Shown here: positions 1 through 7,036 of the stretch, one piece after another
Layout of the letters: each line of letters starts with the position of its first letter
Position numbering within the stretch: the first letter of the stretch is position 1
DNA from: Bacteroidota bacterium
Lineage (GTDB): Bacteria; Bacteroidota; Bacteroidia; Bacteroidales; VadinHA17
Assembly: GCA_023430725.1 (NCBI GenBank)
Contig: JAEYZD010000172.1
Coordinates: 1 to 8,386, forward strand
Length of the DNA: 8,386 nucleotides
Direction: 5' to 3'
Translations under genes and position numbers: made by a program
Notes under the pieces: generated by a model
What the model saw: only the letters and a program-made list of their open reading frames with translations
What the model was told of the DNA's origin: nothing
Database searches by the model: none

Positions 1-1
1 C

Positions 2-265
2 CCGCGGCCGGCCGGCATTGCGCCGTCAGCGGGCTGCCTCAGGATGTGGACCTCGGCAGTGATTACCGCTGACGGCGACGTGGTGCCATGCTGCTATGAC
101 AAGAATGCGCACCATCCGATGGGGAACTTGCTAAAGAGCACCTTCCGGGAGATATGGCAGGGCGGGGAGTACCGCATTTTCCGGGAGAGAGTCATGAGAG
201 ACCGTCGGCTGACAGACATCTGCAGTAACTGTCCGCAGGGCAGAAGCATCTTTTTCGGGAGGTAA
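2..265 (+). CDS. Radical SAM/SPASM domain protein, C-terminal fragment
   Basis: The reading frame is open from the window edge to a TAA at 263-265, so the N-terminus and the CxxxCxxC radical-SAM cluster lie outside the window. The 87 visible residues form a SPASM-type auxiliary iron-sulfur region. Cys12 is followed by 12 residues, Gly25, four residues and Cys30 (CX12GX4C), within the typical CX9-15GX4C signature. Cys31 is adjacent, and a CxxC pair lies at Cys74/Cys77. The stretch between contains the usual 'GNL...IW...R' pattern (Gly41, Ile51-Trp52, Arg61). SPASM proteins use auxiliary 4Fe-4S clusters in radical chemistry on peptides or other substrates. The substrate cannot be told from this tail. 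An internal ATG at 44 is not the start, because the conserved Cys12 lies upstream of it. Family assignment is firm; specific function is unknown. Confidence 0.85.
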   Translation, partial: PRPAGIAPSAGCLRMWTSAVITADGDVVPCCYDKNAHHPMGNLLKSTFREIWQGGEYRIFRERVMRDRRLTDICSNCPQGRSIFFGR

Positions 266-409
266 TGAATGGATGAAAGAGCTCCCGGAGAGGTTCCGGT
301 TCCGCCGGACAGGATGAATACCTACGGTCTGCTGCATACATTCACTTCCTTCTGTATCGACATCTTCATGCCTGAAGCCATAATTCGCCATCAGCCTGAA
401 TTATTGCTC

Positions 410-440
410 TTGGTCAGATTGCCATCATTTACTAACTTTA
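410..440 (+). promoter_or_regulatory. Possible Bacteroidetes-type promoter for the acylase gene
   Basis: TTG at 410-412 and TAACTTTA at 433-440 are separated by 20 bases. This resembles the Bacteroidetes primary sigma-factor consensus, a -33 TTG/TTTG and a -7 TAnnTTTG. The -7 box misses its final G. Transcription would start about 15 bases before the ATG at 463, giving a very short leader. The surrounding DNA becomes AT-rich here compared with 270-370. Such short degenerate motifs arise by chance, so this is only a candidate. Confidence 0.3.
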
Positions 441-462
441 TACGATTCAAACCGAAAACCCT

Positions 463-2859
463 ATGAAAATCCTGAAAGTCACCCTCACAGTCCTTGCCGT
501 AATCGTAGCTGTCGCATTGCTGGCAGGGCTAATCATTGTCCCGGCACTCCGCAAGTCGGGTCTTCCCGAACTTAACGGCGAGAAAAACCTGTCAGGCCTT
601 ACGGACGATGTGAAGGTCATCCGTGATGAGCGCGGAGTACCCCACATATACGCCTCGAATGAGCACGACCTCTACTTCATGACCGGTTACATAACAGCCC
701 AGGAGAGACTATGGCAGATGGATATGGTCAGGCACGCCACACAGGGCAGGCTCTCGGAGCTGTTCAAGAGGGATATGTTTGAGACCGATTACTTCCTGAG
801 GGCACTTGGAATGCCAAAGAAGTCGCAGATGGTGCTCGGGAGGGAAGACCCGGCGATCGTGGCCACACTGCAGGCATACACCGACGGGGTCAACAGCTGG
901 ATTGCAGAATGCGGCAACAAGCTTCCCCCGGAGTTCAGGATACTGGGTTACAAGCCCGAACCGTGGACGATGATTGATATAACGAACATTATCGGCTTTA
1001 TCGGCTGGGACCTGGCATCATCAAATCTCTCCAATGAGATCAACAACTATAAACTGACCAGGAAACTGGGCCCGGAGAAGGCCTCTGAACTCATCGCAGA
1101 CTGGAACATGGTTGATGAGGTTGTCTTCCCTGACTTCAGGCTTGATGACAAGCTTCTCGACCAGGCCACAGACGCCATCGGATCGATGGAGGAGCTTGAA
1201 AAACTTGGCATAGTGACCCTCTCCGGCAGCAACAACTGGGCTGTATCAGGGAGCAGGAGTGAGACGGGCAAACCGATTCTGTCCAATGACATGCACCTGG
1301 GATTCAATGTCCCGGGATTCTGGATGCAGATTCACCAGGTCATACCGGGCAAACTCAATGTCACCGGCGTGCTCTTCCCGGGTGAGCCTTTTATTATCGC
1401 AGGCCATAATGACCGGATAGCATGGGGAATGACAAACCTGAGCGTTGATGACATCGACCTGTTCGTCGAGACTGTTGACTCCACAGGCAACAATTACCTG
1501 TACAACGGTGAGTGGCTGCCATTCAGGACGGAAGAGCACATGCTGAAGATGGGACCGGATTCATCGCAGACGCGAATTATTAAGTATACCCATCACGGGC
1601 CGGTGATTTCAGGAATGCAGGGCATTGATGATGCCGTTTTGACGATGTGCTGGACCGGGTATGATTACAGCGACGAGATAAAGGCAGTCTACAATCTTAA
1701 CCGGGCATCGGGCTGGGATGAATTCCGCACGGCGCTTAGCCAGTTCAGGTCAATAAGCCAGAACTTCGCGTATGCGGATGTTGACGGCAACATCGGGATC
1801 AATACCGGTGGCGGCATTCCCATAAGGAAGGGCACCGGCCTGCTTCCCAGGAAGGGAGACACAGACGAGTTTGAATGGAAGGGATATGTTCCTTTCGAGC
1901 TGCTGCCTTCATCATTCAATCCCGATAACGGATTTGTCTCTTCAGCCAACCAGAGGACCGTGGATGAGTCATATCCCTTCTTCATCAGCGGAGAGTTTTC
2001 AATGCCATACCGCATAATGCGCATAAGGGAGATGGCTGCCGGGAAACAGATACTCGGCATTGAGGACTTCAAGAGGATGATTACCGATAACCACTCGGCC
2101 TATGCAGCTTTGCTTACCCCTGTGATAATCAGCAATGTATCTGCAGCCGGTGCAGATGACAAAAAATTAAGTACCGTGATTGAAGAGCTCAAGGGATGGA
2201 ACTATGACATGAGTGCATCGCTTGTGGCTCCCACCCTTTTTGAGTTTGTCAGGATTGAGCTTGCCCGCCAAATAATGCTCGACGAGCTTGATGAACTGTA
2301 CGGGTCCACGCTCGGAAGGCAGCACGACTTTTATATCTACAGCATGGTCAGCAAGGGCCCGGACGAGTGGATAGACAACACTGACACCCCGGAGAAGGAG
2401 ACTATGGAGATAATCATTGCGCAGAGCATCAGGGCTGCCTGGGACACACTCACAGCCAGGTACGGTGAGTACGGCGACAGCTGGCAGTGGGGCAAAATCC
2501 ACACATTCACCCTCGAGCACCCGATGGGAGGGGTGAAGATTCTCAACCGGCTGCTCGGGCTGAACTCGAAGACATACGGCATTGACGGCAGCTATCATAC
2601 GGTGGAGCCATACGCCTACAGGGACAACTTCAGGGTGCACCACGGGGCCTCGGAAAGGCATATATTCAACACGGCCGACTGGGACAAATCGCTGACAGTC
2701 ATCCCCACTGGAACCTCAGGCATTCCCGGGAGCCCCTTCTACCTTTCGCAGACAGAGACCTATGTAAACGACGGCTTTTACAGCGAACCATTCTCTGAGG
2801 CTGCTGTTCAAGCTGCGAAGAAGCACGAGATGATTTTCAGGCCTGCCGCCGGCAGATAG
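463..2859 (+). CDS. Penicillin acylase family protein (Ntn hydrolase, peptidase family S45)
   Basis: This 798-residue precursor has the length and order of the penicillin G acylase/cephalosporin acylase/AHL acylase family, which hydrolyses side-chain amide bonds. Residues 1-30 form a lysine-led hydrophobic segment, either a signal peptide or a membrane anchor, so it probably acts in the periplasm. The alpha-chain region follows (about 40-235, with the typical 'RDERGVPHIYA' and 'GYITAQERLWQMD' stretches). The motif GSNNW places the autoproteolytic nucleophile at Ser256 after Gly255. Counting Ser256 as B1, His278 is B23 and Asn496 falls exactly on B241, the oxyanion-hole Asn of penicillin G acylase. 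Arg517/Arg520 lie near the ArgB263 position. All of this argues for an active enzyme. The true substrate is unknown; a beta-lactam need not be the natural one. No Shine-Dalgarno precedes the ATG. It is a 197-base gap away from the SPASM gene and shows no functional tie to it. Confidence 0.93.
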   Translation: MKILKVTLTVLAVIVAVALLAGLIIVPALRKSGLPELNGEKNLSGLTDDVKVIRDERGVPHIYASNEHDLYFMTGYITAQERLWQMDMVRHATQGRLSELFKRDMFETDYFLRALGMPKKSQMVLGREDPAIVATLQAYTDGVNSWIAECGNKLPPEFRILGYKPEPWTMIDITNIIGFIGWDLASSNLSNEINNYKLTRKLGPEKASELIADWNMVDEVVFPDFRLDDKLLDQATDAIGSMEELEKLGIVTLSGSNNWAVSGSRSETGKPILSNDMHLGFNVPGFWMQIHQVIPGKLNVTGVLFPGEPFIIAGHNDRIAWGMTNLSVDDIDLFVETVDSTGNNYLYNGEWLPFRTEEHMLKMGPDSSQTRIIKYTHHGPVISGMQGIDDAVLTMCWTGYDYSDEIKAVYNLNRASGWDEFRTALSQFRSISQNFAYADVDGNIGINTGGGIPIRKGTGLLPRKGDTDEFEWKGYVPFELLPSSFNPDNGFVSSANQRTVDESYPFFISGEFSMPYRIMRIREMAAGKQILGIEDFKRMITDNHSAYAALLTPVIISNVSAAGADDKKLSTVIEELKGWNYDMSASLVAPTLFEFVRIELARQIMLDELDELYGSTLGRQHDFYIYSMVSKGPDEWIDNTDTPEKETMEIIIAQSIRAAWDTLTARYGEYGDSWQWGKIHTFTLEHPMGGVKILNRLLGLNSKTYGIDGSYHTVEPYAYRDNFRVHHGASERHIFNTADWDKSLTVIPTGTSGIPGSPFYLSQTETYVNDGFYSEPFSEAAVQAAKKHEMIFRPAAGR

Positions 2860-2866
2860 CATACTT

Positions 2867-2889
2867 AAAAAGAAAGGTGTCCGGACCTT
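2867..2889 (-). terminator. Probable intrinsic terminator for the minus-strand protease gene
   Basis: Read on the minus strand, AAGGT-CCGGAC-ACCTT forms a 5-bp stem (2874-2878 with 2885-2889) followed at once by TTTCTTTTT-like sequence (2867-2873). It lies about 60 bases past the protease stop codon, in the 91-base gap between convergent genes. The stem is short, so efficiency is uncertain. On the plus strand it has no following T-run. Confidence 0.4.
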
Positions 2890-2943
2890 CCCGCAGCTGG
2901 CAGTCAAAATAGCCGGTGCCGCTGCAGCCTTTCCGGATTCAGA

Positions 2944-2966
2944 GATTGTATCAGATTACAATCTTT
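2944..2966 (+). terminator. Possible weak terminator for the acylase gene
   Basis: A perfect 7-bp inverted repeat, GATTGTA (2944-2950) and TACAATC (2957-2963), is followed on the plus strand by TTT. It lies about 85 bases after the acylase stop and spans the stop codon of the convergent protease gene (TGA, complement of 2951-2953). The stem is AT-rich and the T-run is very short. It may be a weak terminator or chance. Confidence 0.25.
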
Positions 2967-5548
2967 ATGACGGTGATTTTGCCGTCACAGAAGATGCGGG
3001 CCATGTAGATCCCGGGGGCAAGGTTGCCAAGCAGCAGTTGCACCCTGCCGGCATAGGGAGTCAGGGTATCATTCAGCACGGTCCTTCCTGAAGCATCTGC
3101 AAGCTCGACCCTTACGGATGAACACCTGTCAAAGGAGGCATTTTCAATATATACGTACTCACCTGCAGGTATGGGGTAGACCTTCGTTTCCGATTCAGTC
3201 AGCGTTTCCCCTATGCTGCTCAGAATGCTGAGATTAATGTAAAATATCCCGGTTTCCCCACCCGCACTTCCATCCACCTGTATCCAGTATTTCTGATTGG
3301 CCTTCACATTTATGCTGTTGATGACTGGATTGAAGTTTGTCTCGGTGAAATCATCGTTGGCTGCCAGCAGCTGATAGTTGCCGCCGAGCAGGGATGATGC
3401 CGATGAAGCGCTGTAGACGGCTATCTGGTTGTCAAAGCCTGAGGATGAGACTGATATTGTCTGGTTCACTTCAGGGGTATAGCTGAACCAAACGCTCCGC
3501 TCAACTATATTCTGACCTGTTCCATATTCATTGCACCAGGAGAGCTGCCCGGTGCAGTCGGAGTATGGAGGTATCGGCTCCCCCTCTTCTATTGTGGCGC
3601 AGCTGTTTGAGAAGGGTCCCGAAGCACCTGTTGAAATCGCCTGTGCATTCCTGACATTGTCATTTGACTGGGCTTCAAGAGGAATTGTTATGGCAAGAGT
3701 ATTCTGACATGAACCGTGAATTCCGGTCAGGGTGACCTCTATATCCGTGCTTCTGGTTATTGACCTGCCGTCAATAACCCTGATTTCCACGGGATTGCCG
3801 GTATTGTTCAGAATTTGGAAATTGTCATCAGATTTGTCAGAGAGTGTCCACAGGTAAGCCTCTGCCCCGTATGCCTGAAGTGTTAGTCCCTGGAAGGACC
3901 AGACACAAGAATCTGCCATCCCTTCAGGGAATGCTCTCAGGGCAAGGGCTGAGCCTGCGGTGATGAAGTTACTGATTGACAGTTCATTTTCACCTGCCTT
4001 ATTTGCCATTCGCAGAGTCACCGAATAGTTCCCCTGGGCAAGGAAGGATACTTTGGGTGAGGGCGAGGCGGAGTTTGTGCCGTCACAATACAGAACACTC
4101 GAGGGGCTGAAAGACCATTCCCAGTCCAGCGGATCGAAGGCCGAAAAGCCTGTCAGCTGCACCGGGGCATTTGTGCATACTGATGTTATCTGTGACAGGA
4201 ACTGAGGGTCAGGAAAGTTTGTTGCCGGGTAGTATCCGTCAATTGTCTTCACTCCGGATCCGTCAGGGTCGAGAAACGACTGAAGTAATGGATACCCGCT
4301 GTTGGAATGGTTCCATGAGTAACTCAGTTTGCCGTAGTAATCGACCTCTGATCCGCCGTGCAGTTGCCCGGTTATCCTTCTGTTCTGGTCCAGGAGAGGC
4401 GCCCCCGAAGACCCTGAGGTTGTTATTCCCTCATCAAAAACAACTGCCCAGTGGGTGCCTGAAGGTGACATGCCGCCGCCGTCCCATGTAAGATCTTCAG
4501 TATTGATTCCAGCCGGATCATAATCGAGAGCCAGTTTTTTCATCCGGCCGCCGGGATGATGTATTGACGATGAGCTTGCAGGTGTGGCGTCACTGACATC
4601 CCAGCCTGCATAATAGGGGCTGTAGGAGAGGGGAACAAGTCTGTCGAACCTGAGAAGCGTATAGTCTGAGTGTGAGCCCGTAGTGAGAAGGGAGGATCCG
4701 GAAATCGTCTGTGAAGGATTTGCTGCAATGGAGGTGCAGGCAGCCGCCTCATAGTTGAAGTATGCCACGATTGTGGCAGCTGCCTCTGCCGTACTGATGC
4801 AGTGTGCGGCAGTCAGGAAGTATGACCTGACTGACTGGCCGGCATTGTTTATGAGCGCACCGCTGCACAGGTAACTGTAGGTACCGTCATTGAAAGTATA
4901 CCTGCAGACTGAATGCTTTTCATTCTGAAGAGCTATCCCCTCGTCACAGTTGATGCCAATGTAGCCTTCGCTGTCTATGTTGCCGGATTCAGGATTGAGG
5001 ATGTCAATATATGCCTGCCCCACGGATCCTATTATGACTTCTCCCTCAAACGGGGCATCAGAAGGCTCGTAATACTCAATGATAACATGACTGCCGGGGA
5101 AATCGCCCGTAACAAACAACAGGTCTTCGGTGATATTATAATCAGTGAAAGCTCCCCTGATCTCCGAATAATCCTCATTGTACAGAAAGAGCCTTGCTCC
5201 CTCCGGAACCAGGAACTTGCGGAATAAAACCTGCACCGATTTTCCTTCGGGGGAGTTGATCCTGTACTGCCAGTAGGAGGAACCATCCTCCATGTCCGTC
5301 CTTTTCCCCTGCTTCCTGATATCAACCCGCACATCTTCAAGTAAGGCATACCTGAGAGGCAGGCTGTTCATGACTTCGTTCTGCTCAATGGCTTCGTTGT
5401 CAATCCCGGAAAGTCTGTAGGAAGGAATTGCGGTGCTGCTCTTTATCCCGGAGGTCTTGAATGACTCAGGAAGTCCTCCTTCTGACACCTGTGCCGCGAG
5501 AATATGGGATAGCAGATAGGCAAAGGCTATCAGGAGGATTTTTTTCAT
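2951..5548 (-). CDS. Secreted lysyl-endopeptidase-like serine protease with T9SS C-terminal sorting domain
   Basis: This 865-residue protein begins with a clear signal peptide (Lys2-Lys3, hydrophobic core, likely cut near Ala19/Gln20). A beta-rich region at about 50-185 looks like a propeptide. The protease domain (about 195-435) carries a chymotrypsin-fold triad: His249 in TAAHC, Asp295 in HSDYTLL, and Ser381 in GSSGAP. The flanks 'CSGALINN', 'GQLHGG' and 'FLDPDGSGVKTIDG' resemble Achromobacter lysyl endopeptidase (family S1). By spacing from the serine, His397 matches His210 of that enzyme, and Asp403 (before YYG) appears to match its Lys-pocket Asp225. A PKD-like domain (about 447-535) and a pre-peptidase C-terminal-like beta domain (about 628-775) follow. 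A T9SS type A sorting domain (about 785-865) has the VYPIPAGE motif and ends 'LAPGIYMARI...IVI'. I infer export across the outer membrane and Lys-directed proteolysis. The gene starts 44 bases after frr with no terminator between them. Confidence 0.93.
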   Translation of the reverse strand: MKKILLIAFAYLLSHILAAQVSEGGLPESFKTSGIKSSTAIPSYRLSGIDNEAIEQNEVMNSLPLRYALLEDVRVDIRKQGKRTDMEDGSSYWQYRINSPEGKSVQVLFRKFLVPEGARLFLYNEDYSEIRGAFTDYNITEDLLFVTGDFPGSHVIIEYYEPSDAPFEGEVIIGSVGQAYIDILNPESGNIDSEGYIGINCDEGIALQNEKHSVCRYTFNDGTYSYLCSGALINNAGQSVRSYFLTAAHCISTAEAAATIVAYFNYEAAACTSIAANPSQTISGSSLLTTGSHSDYTLLRFDRLVPLSYSPYYAGWDVSDATPASSSSIHHPGGRMKKLALDYDPAGINTEDLTWDGGGMSPSGTHWAVVFDEGITTSGSSGAPLLDQNRRITGQLHGGSEVDYYGKLSYSWNHSNSGYPLLQSFLDPDGSGVKTIDGYYPATNFPDPQFLSQITSVCTNAPVQLTGFSAFDPLDWEWSFSPSSVLYCDGTNSASPSPKVSFLAQGNYSVTLRMANKAGENELSISNFITAGSALALRAFPEGMADSCVWSFQGLTLQAYGAEAYLWTLSDKSDDNFQILNNTGNPVEIRVIDGRSITRSTDIEVTLTGIHGSCQNTLAITIPLEAQSNDNVRNAQAISTGASGPFSNSCATIEEGEPIPPYSDCTGQLSWCNEYGTGQNIVERSVWFSYTPEVNQTISVSSSGFDNQIAVYSASSASSLLGGNYQLLAANDDFTETNFNPVINSINVKANQKYWIQVDGSAGGETGIFYINLSILSSIGETLTESETKVYPIPAGEYVYIENASFDRCSSVRVELADASGRTVLNDTLTPYAGRVQLLLGNLAPGIYMARIFCDGKITVIKIVI

Positions 5549-5592
5549 ACGGCAGTTTCTGGAGAGGGTAGGGAGCGGATCCGGGAAGAGTA

Positions 5593-6156
5593 TCAGACTG
5601 TAAGAATCTCTTTTTCCTTTGTCTCGACTACTTTTTCGACCCTGGCTATGTGTTTGTCAGTCATCTCCTGGATGATTCTCTCTCCGGTCTTTTCTTCATC
5701 CTCAGGCAGCCCCTCCTTAAGAAGCGTTTTCAGTTCATCGAGGAACCATTTCCTGCTTGTGCGTATGCTTATTTTGGCCGTCTCGCCTTCCTGCTTCACC
5801 TGCTTCACCAGCTGATGGCGCCTCTCCTCGGTAAGAGGGGGAACATTTATACGGATTACTTCCCCGTTGTTGATTGGAGTCATGCCGATATTTGCAGCCA
5901 GTATAGCTTTCTCGATGATTCCGAGCATGTTTTTTTCCCATGGCTGAATGAGAATGCTTTTGGCGTCCGGGGTATTGATGTTTGAAACCTGTGACAACGG
6001 TGTCATGGTGCCGTAATAGTCGACGCTGATGCCATCGAGCAGCAGCGGATTTGCCCGGCCTGCGCGAAGATGTGACAGTTCATACTCAAGGTGTTTGATG
6101 GCTTTTTCCATCTTCTCTTCGGCTTCGTCCCTGATAAGTTCCAGTTCTTCAGTCAT
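5593..6156 (-). CDS. frr: Ribosome recycling factor (RRF)
   Basis: At 187 residues it has the normal RRF length. It works with EF-G to split the post-termination ribosome. Family hallmarks are all in place: 'HLRAGRANP' near residues 29-37, 'LLLDGI' at 38-43, 'YYGT' at 47-50, 'PPLTEERR' at 106-113, and a closing 'KEKEILTV'. The helix after Ile131-Arg132 is unusual. Most RRFs read R-N-x-R-R-D-A-N there (E. coli residues 129-136, recalled from memory). This one reads R-T-S-R-K-W-F-L (132-139). Arg132 and Arg135, matching E. coli Arg129 and the essential Arg132, are kept, but the neighbouring Arg and Asp are replaced. The length is unchanged. The gene follows pyrH by 42 bases on the same strand, a classic pyrH-frr pair. 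No Shine-Dalgarno is visible. Confidence 0.97.
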   Translation of the reverse strand: MTEELELIRDEAEEKMEKAIKHLEYELSHLRAGRANPLLLDGISVDYYGTMTPLSQVSNINTPDAKSILIQPWEKNMLGIIEKAILAANIGMTPINNGEVIRINVPPLTEERRHQLVKQVKQEGETAKISIRTSRKWFLDELKTLLKEGLPEDEEKTGERIIQEMTDKHIARVEKVVETKEKEILTV

Positions 6157-6171
6157 GTGATTGTCAATTAT

Positions 6172-6186
6172 TTTGCCAGTGGCAAA
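6172..6186. repeat. Perfect 15-base palindrome between pyrH and frr
   Basis: TTTGCCA and TGGCAAA flank a single central G at 6179, forming a perfect inverted repeat with 7-base arms. It occupies the middle of the 42-base pyrH-frr gap, 15 bases before the frr start. As RNA it would form only a short, tight hairpin and no T-run follows, so it is not a standard terminator. It has the shape of an operator or a small translation-control or RNA-processing hairpin. An AAAAATTTTT palindrome (6190-6199) lies just upstream in the transcript, touching the pyrH stop codon. Confidence 0.45.
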
Positions 6187-6198
6187 TGTAAAAATTTT

Positions 6199-6906
6199 TC
6201 AGAGAGTTATCAATGTCCCGCACCTGATGCCATCGGTCACTGCCTTAAGGTTTCCATCGGTATTCATGTCAAATACAATGAGAGGCATGCCGTTCTCACT
6301 GCACATGGCGAAGGCTGTCTGGTCCATGACCCGCAGTCTCTTCTCGATAGCTTCACTGAATGTAAGTGTATCGTATTTCACCGCGGACGGGTCCTTTTCA
6401 GGATCCGCAGTGTAGACGCCGTCTACGCGGGTGCCCTTGAGCAGGACATCGCAGTTCAGCTCCACGGCACGCAGGGCGGCAGCTGTATCTGTTGTAAAGA
6501 AGGGATTGCCGGTTCCGCCGGCCAGTATGGCCACGCAACCGCAGTCGAGCGCTGATGAAGCCCTGTCACGGCTGTACAGTTCTCCAACAGGTTCCATACG
6601 GATTGAGGTGAACAGTTTGACATTACAGCCTGCCCTTACGAGAAAGCTCTCCAGTGCCAGGCTGTTTATCACGGTGGCAAGCATGCCCATCTGGTCTCCC
6701 TTGACACGGTCATAGCCCTCCCCGGTGCTGCCCAGTCCCCGGAAGATGTTACCTCCTCCGATGACGATGGCAACCTGGCATCCTTCATCAACTATCTCCC
6801 TGATCTGCCTGGCATAGCCTGTCAGCACGGATGCATCAATGCCTGTGCCGTCAGGGCCGCCTGCGGACTCACCGCTCAGCTTGAGCAGGATTCTTTTATA
6901 TTTCAT
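6199..6906 (-). CDS. pyrH: UMP kinase (uridylate kinase)
   Basis: This 235-residue protein belongs to the amino acid kinase family and phosphorylates UMP to UDP with ATP in the cytoplasm, the entry to UTP and CTP synthesis. The phosphate-binding Lys9 sits in LKLSGE (8-13). The glycine loop GGGN is at 50-53. The nucleotide-binding and subunit-contact stretch GDQMGMLAT is at 70-78. The signature GGTGNPFFTTD occupies 130-140 and ends in the conserved Asp140. A later KGTRVDGVYTADP segment (157-169) and Asp195-Gln-Thr complete the family pattern. Length and spacing are normal, with no sign of damage. It is the first gene after a strong terminator, so it must have its own promoter in the short gap upstream, and it is probably cotranscribed with frr. 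Confidence 0.98.
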   Translation of the reverse strand: MKYKRILLKLSGESAGGPDGTGIDASVLTGYARQIREIVDEGCQVAIVIGGGNIFRGLGSTGEGYDRVKGDQMGMLATVINSLALESFLVRAGCNVKLFTSIRMEPVGELYSRDRASSALDCGCVAILAGGTGNPFFTTDTAAALRAVELNCDVLLKGTRVDGVYTADPEKDPSAVKYDTLTFSEAIEKRLRVMDQTAFAMCSENGMPLIVFDMNTDGNLKAVTDGIRCGTLITL

Positions 6907-6911
6907 TACAG

Positions 6912-6959
6912 TGTCCGTTTTTTGATTGTAACGAAAATAGCAAAAAATGTGCCCGGACA
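6912..6959 (-). promoter_or_regulatory. Inverted repeat forming a possible pyrH leader hairpin
   Basis: In the transcript direction the arms are TGTCCG, a 6-base bulge (GGCACA), TTTTTTG, a 16-base loop, then CAAAAAA and CGGACA. This gives 13 perfect base pairs interrupted only by the bulge. The 3' arm ends five bases before the pyrH ATG, so a folded leader would cover the ribosome-binding region. The pyrH promoter must also lie in or close to this 67-base interval (6907-6973). The T-run could double as part of a promoter, but I see no clean TAnnTTTG box at proper spacing. A regulatory role is inferred from position only. Confidence 0.4.
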
Positions 6960-6973
6960 GTCATAAGGTACTG

Positions 6974-7010
6974 AAAAATGCAGCGACGCTCCTTCACGGG
7001 AGCGTCGCTG
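6974..7010 (-). terminator. Strong intrinsic terminator after the DUF2892 gene
   Basis: A perfect 12-bp GC-rich stem (CAGCGACGCTCC at 6981-6992 and its complement at 6999-7010) encloses a 6-base loop. On the minus strand it is followed by CATTTTT (6974-6980). It lies 26 bases after the stop codon of the small membrane protein gene and before pyrH. It should isolate pyrH-frr from upstream transcription. A smaller 5-bp hairpin (CATGC/GCATG, 7022-7035) sits between it and the stop codon. Confidence 0.9.
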
Positions 7011-7036
7011 TAAGCTTCAAACATGCAATAGCATGC

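Noticed and set aside
285..309. Three alternating short arms CCGGA / TCCGG / CCGGA that could form two mutually exclusive hairpins, like an attenuator.
   Set aside because: Arms are only five bases with five-base loops, no T-run or leader peptide follows, and the stretch is GC-rich enough for chance pairing.
2167..2661. A 164-codon frame on the minus strand opposite the acylase gene.
   Set aside because: It lies wholly antisense to conserved acylase sequence, has no recognisable domain and no promoter signals; it is a shadow frame.
2..2859. SPASM protein plus penicillin acylase as a peptide-modification and maturation system.
   Set aside because: The radical SAM protein is truncated, no precursor peptide, transporter or second maturation gene is visible, and a 197-base gap with a promoter candidate separates the two genes.
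6091..6555. A 154-codon plus-strand frame opposite frr and pyrH.
   Set aside because: It is antisense to two firmly identified genes, crosses the gap between them, and shows no recognisable domain.
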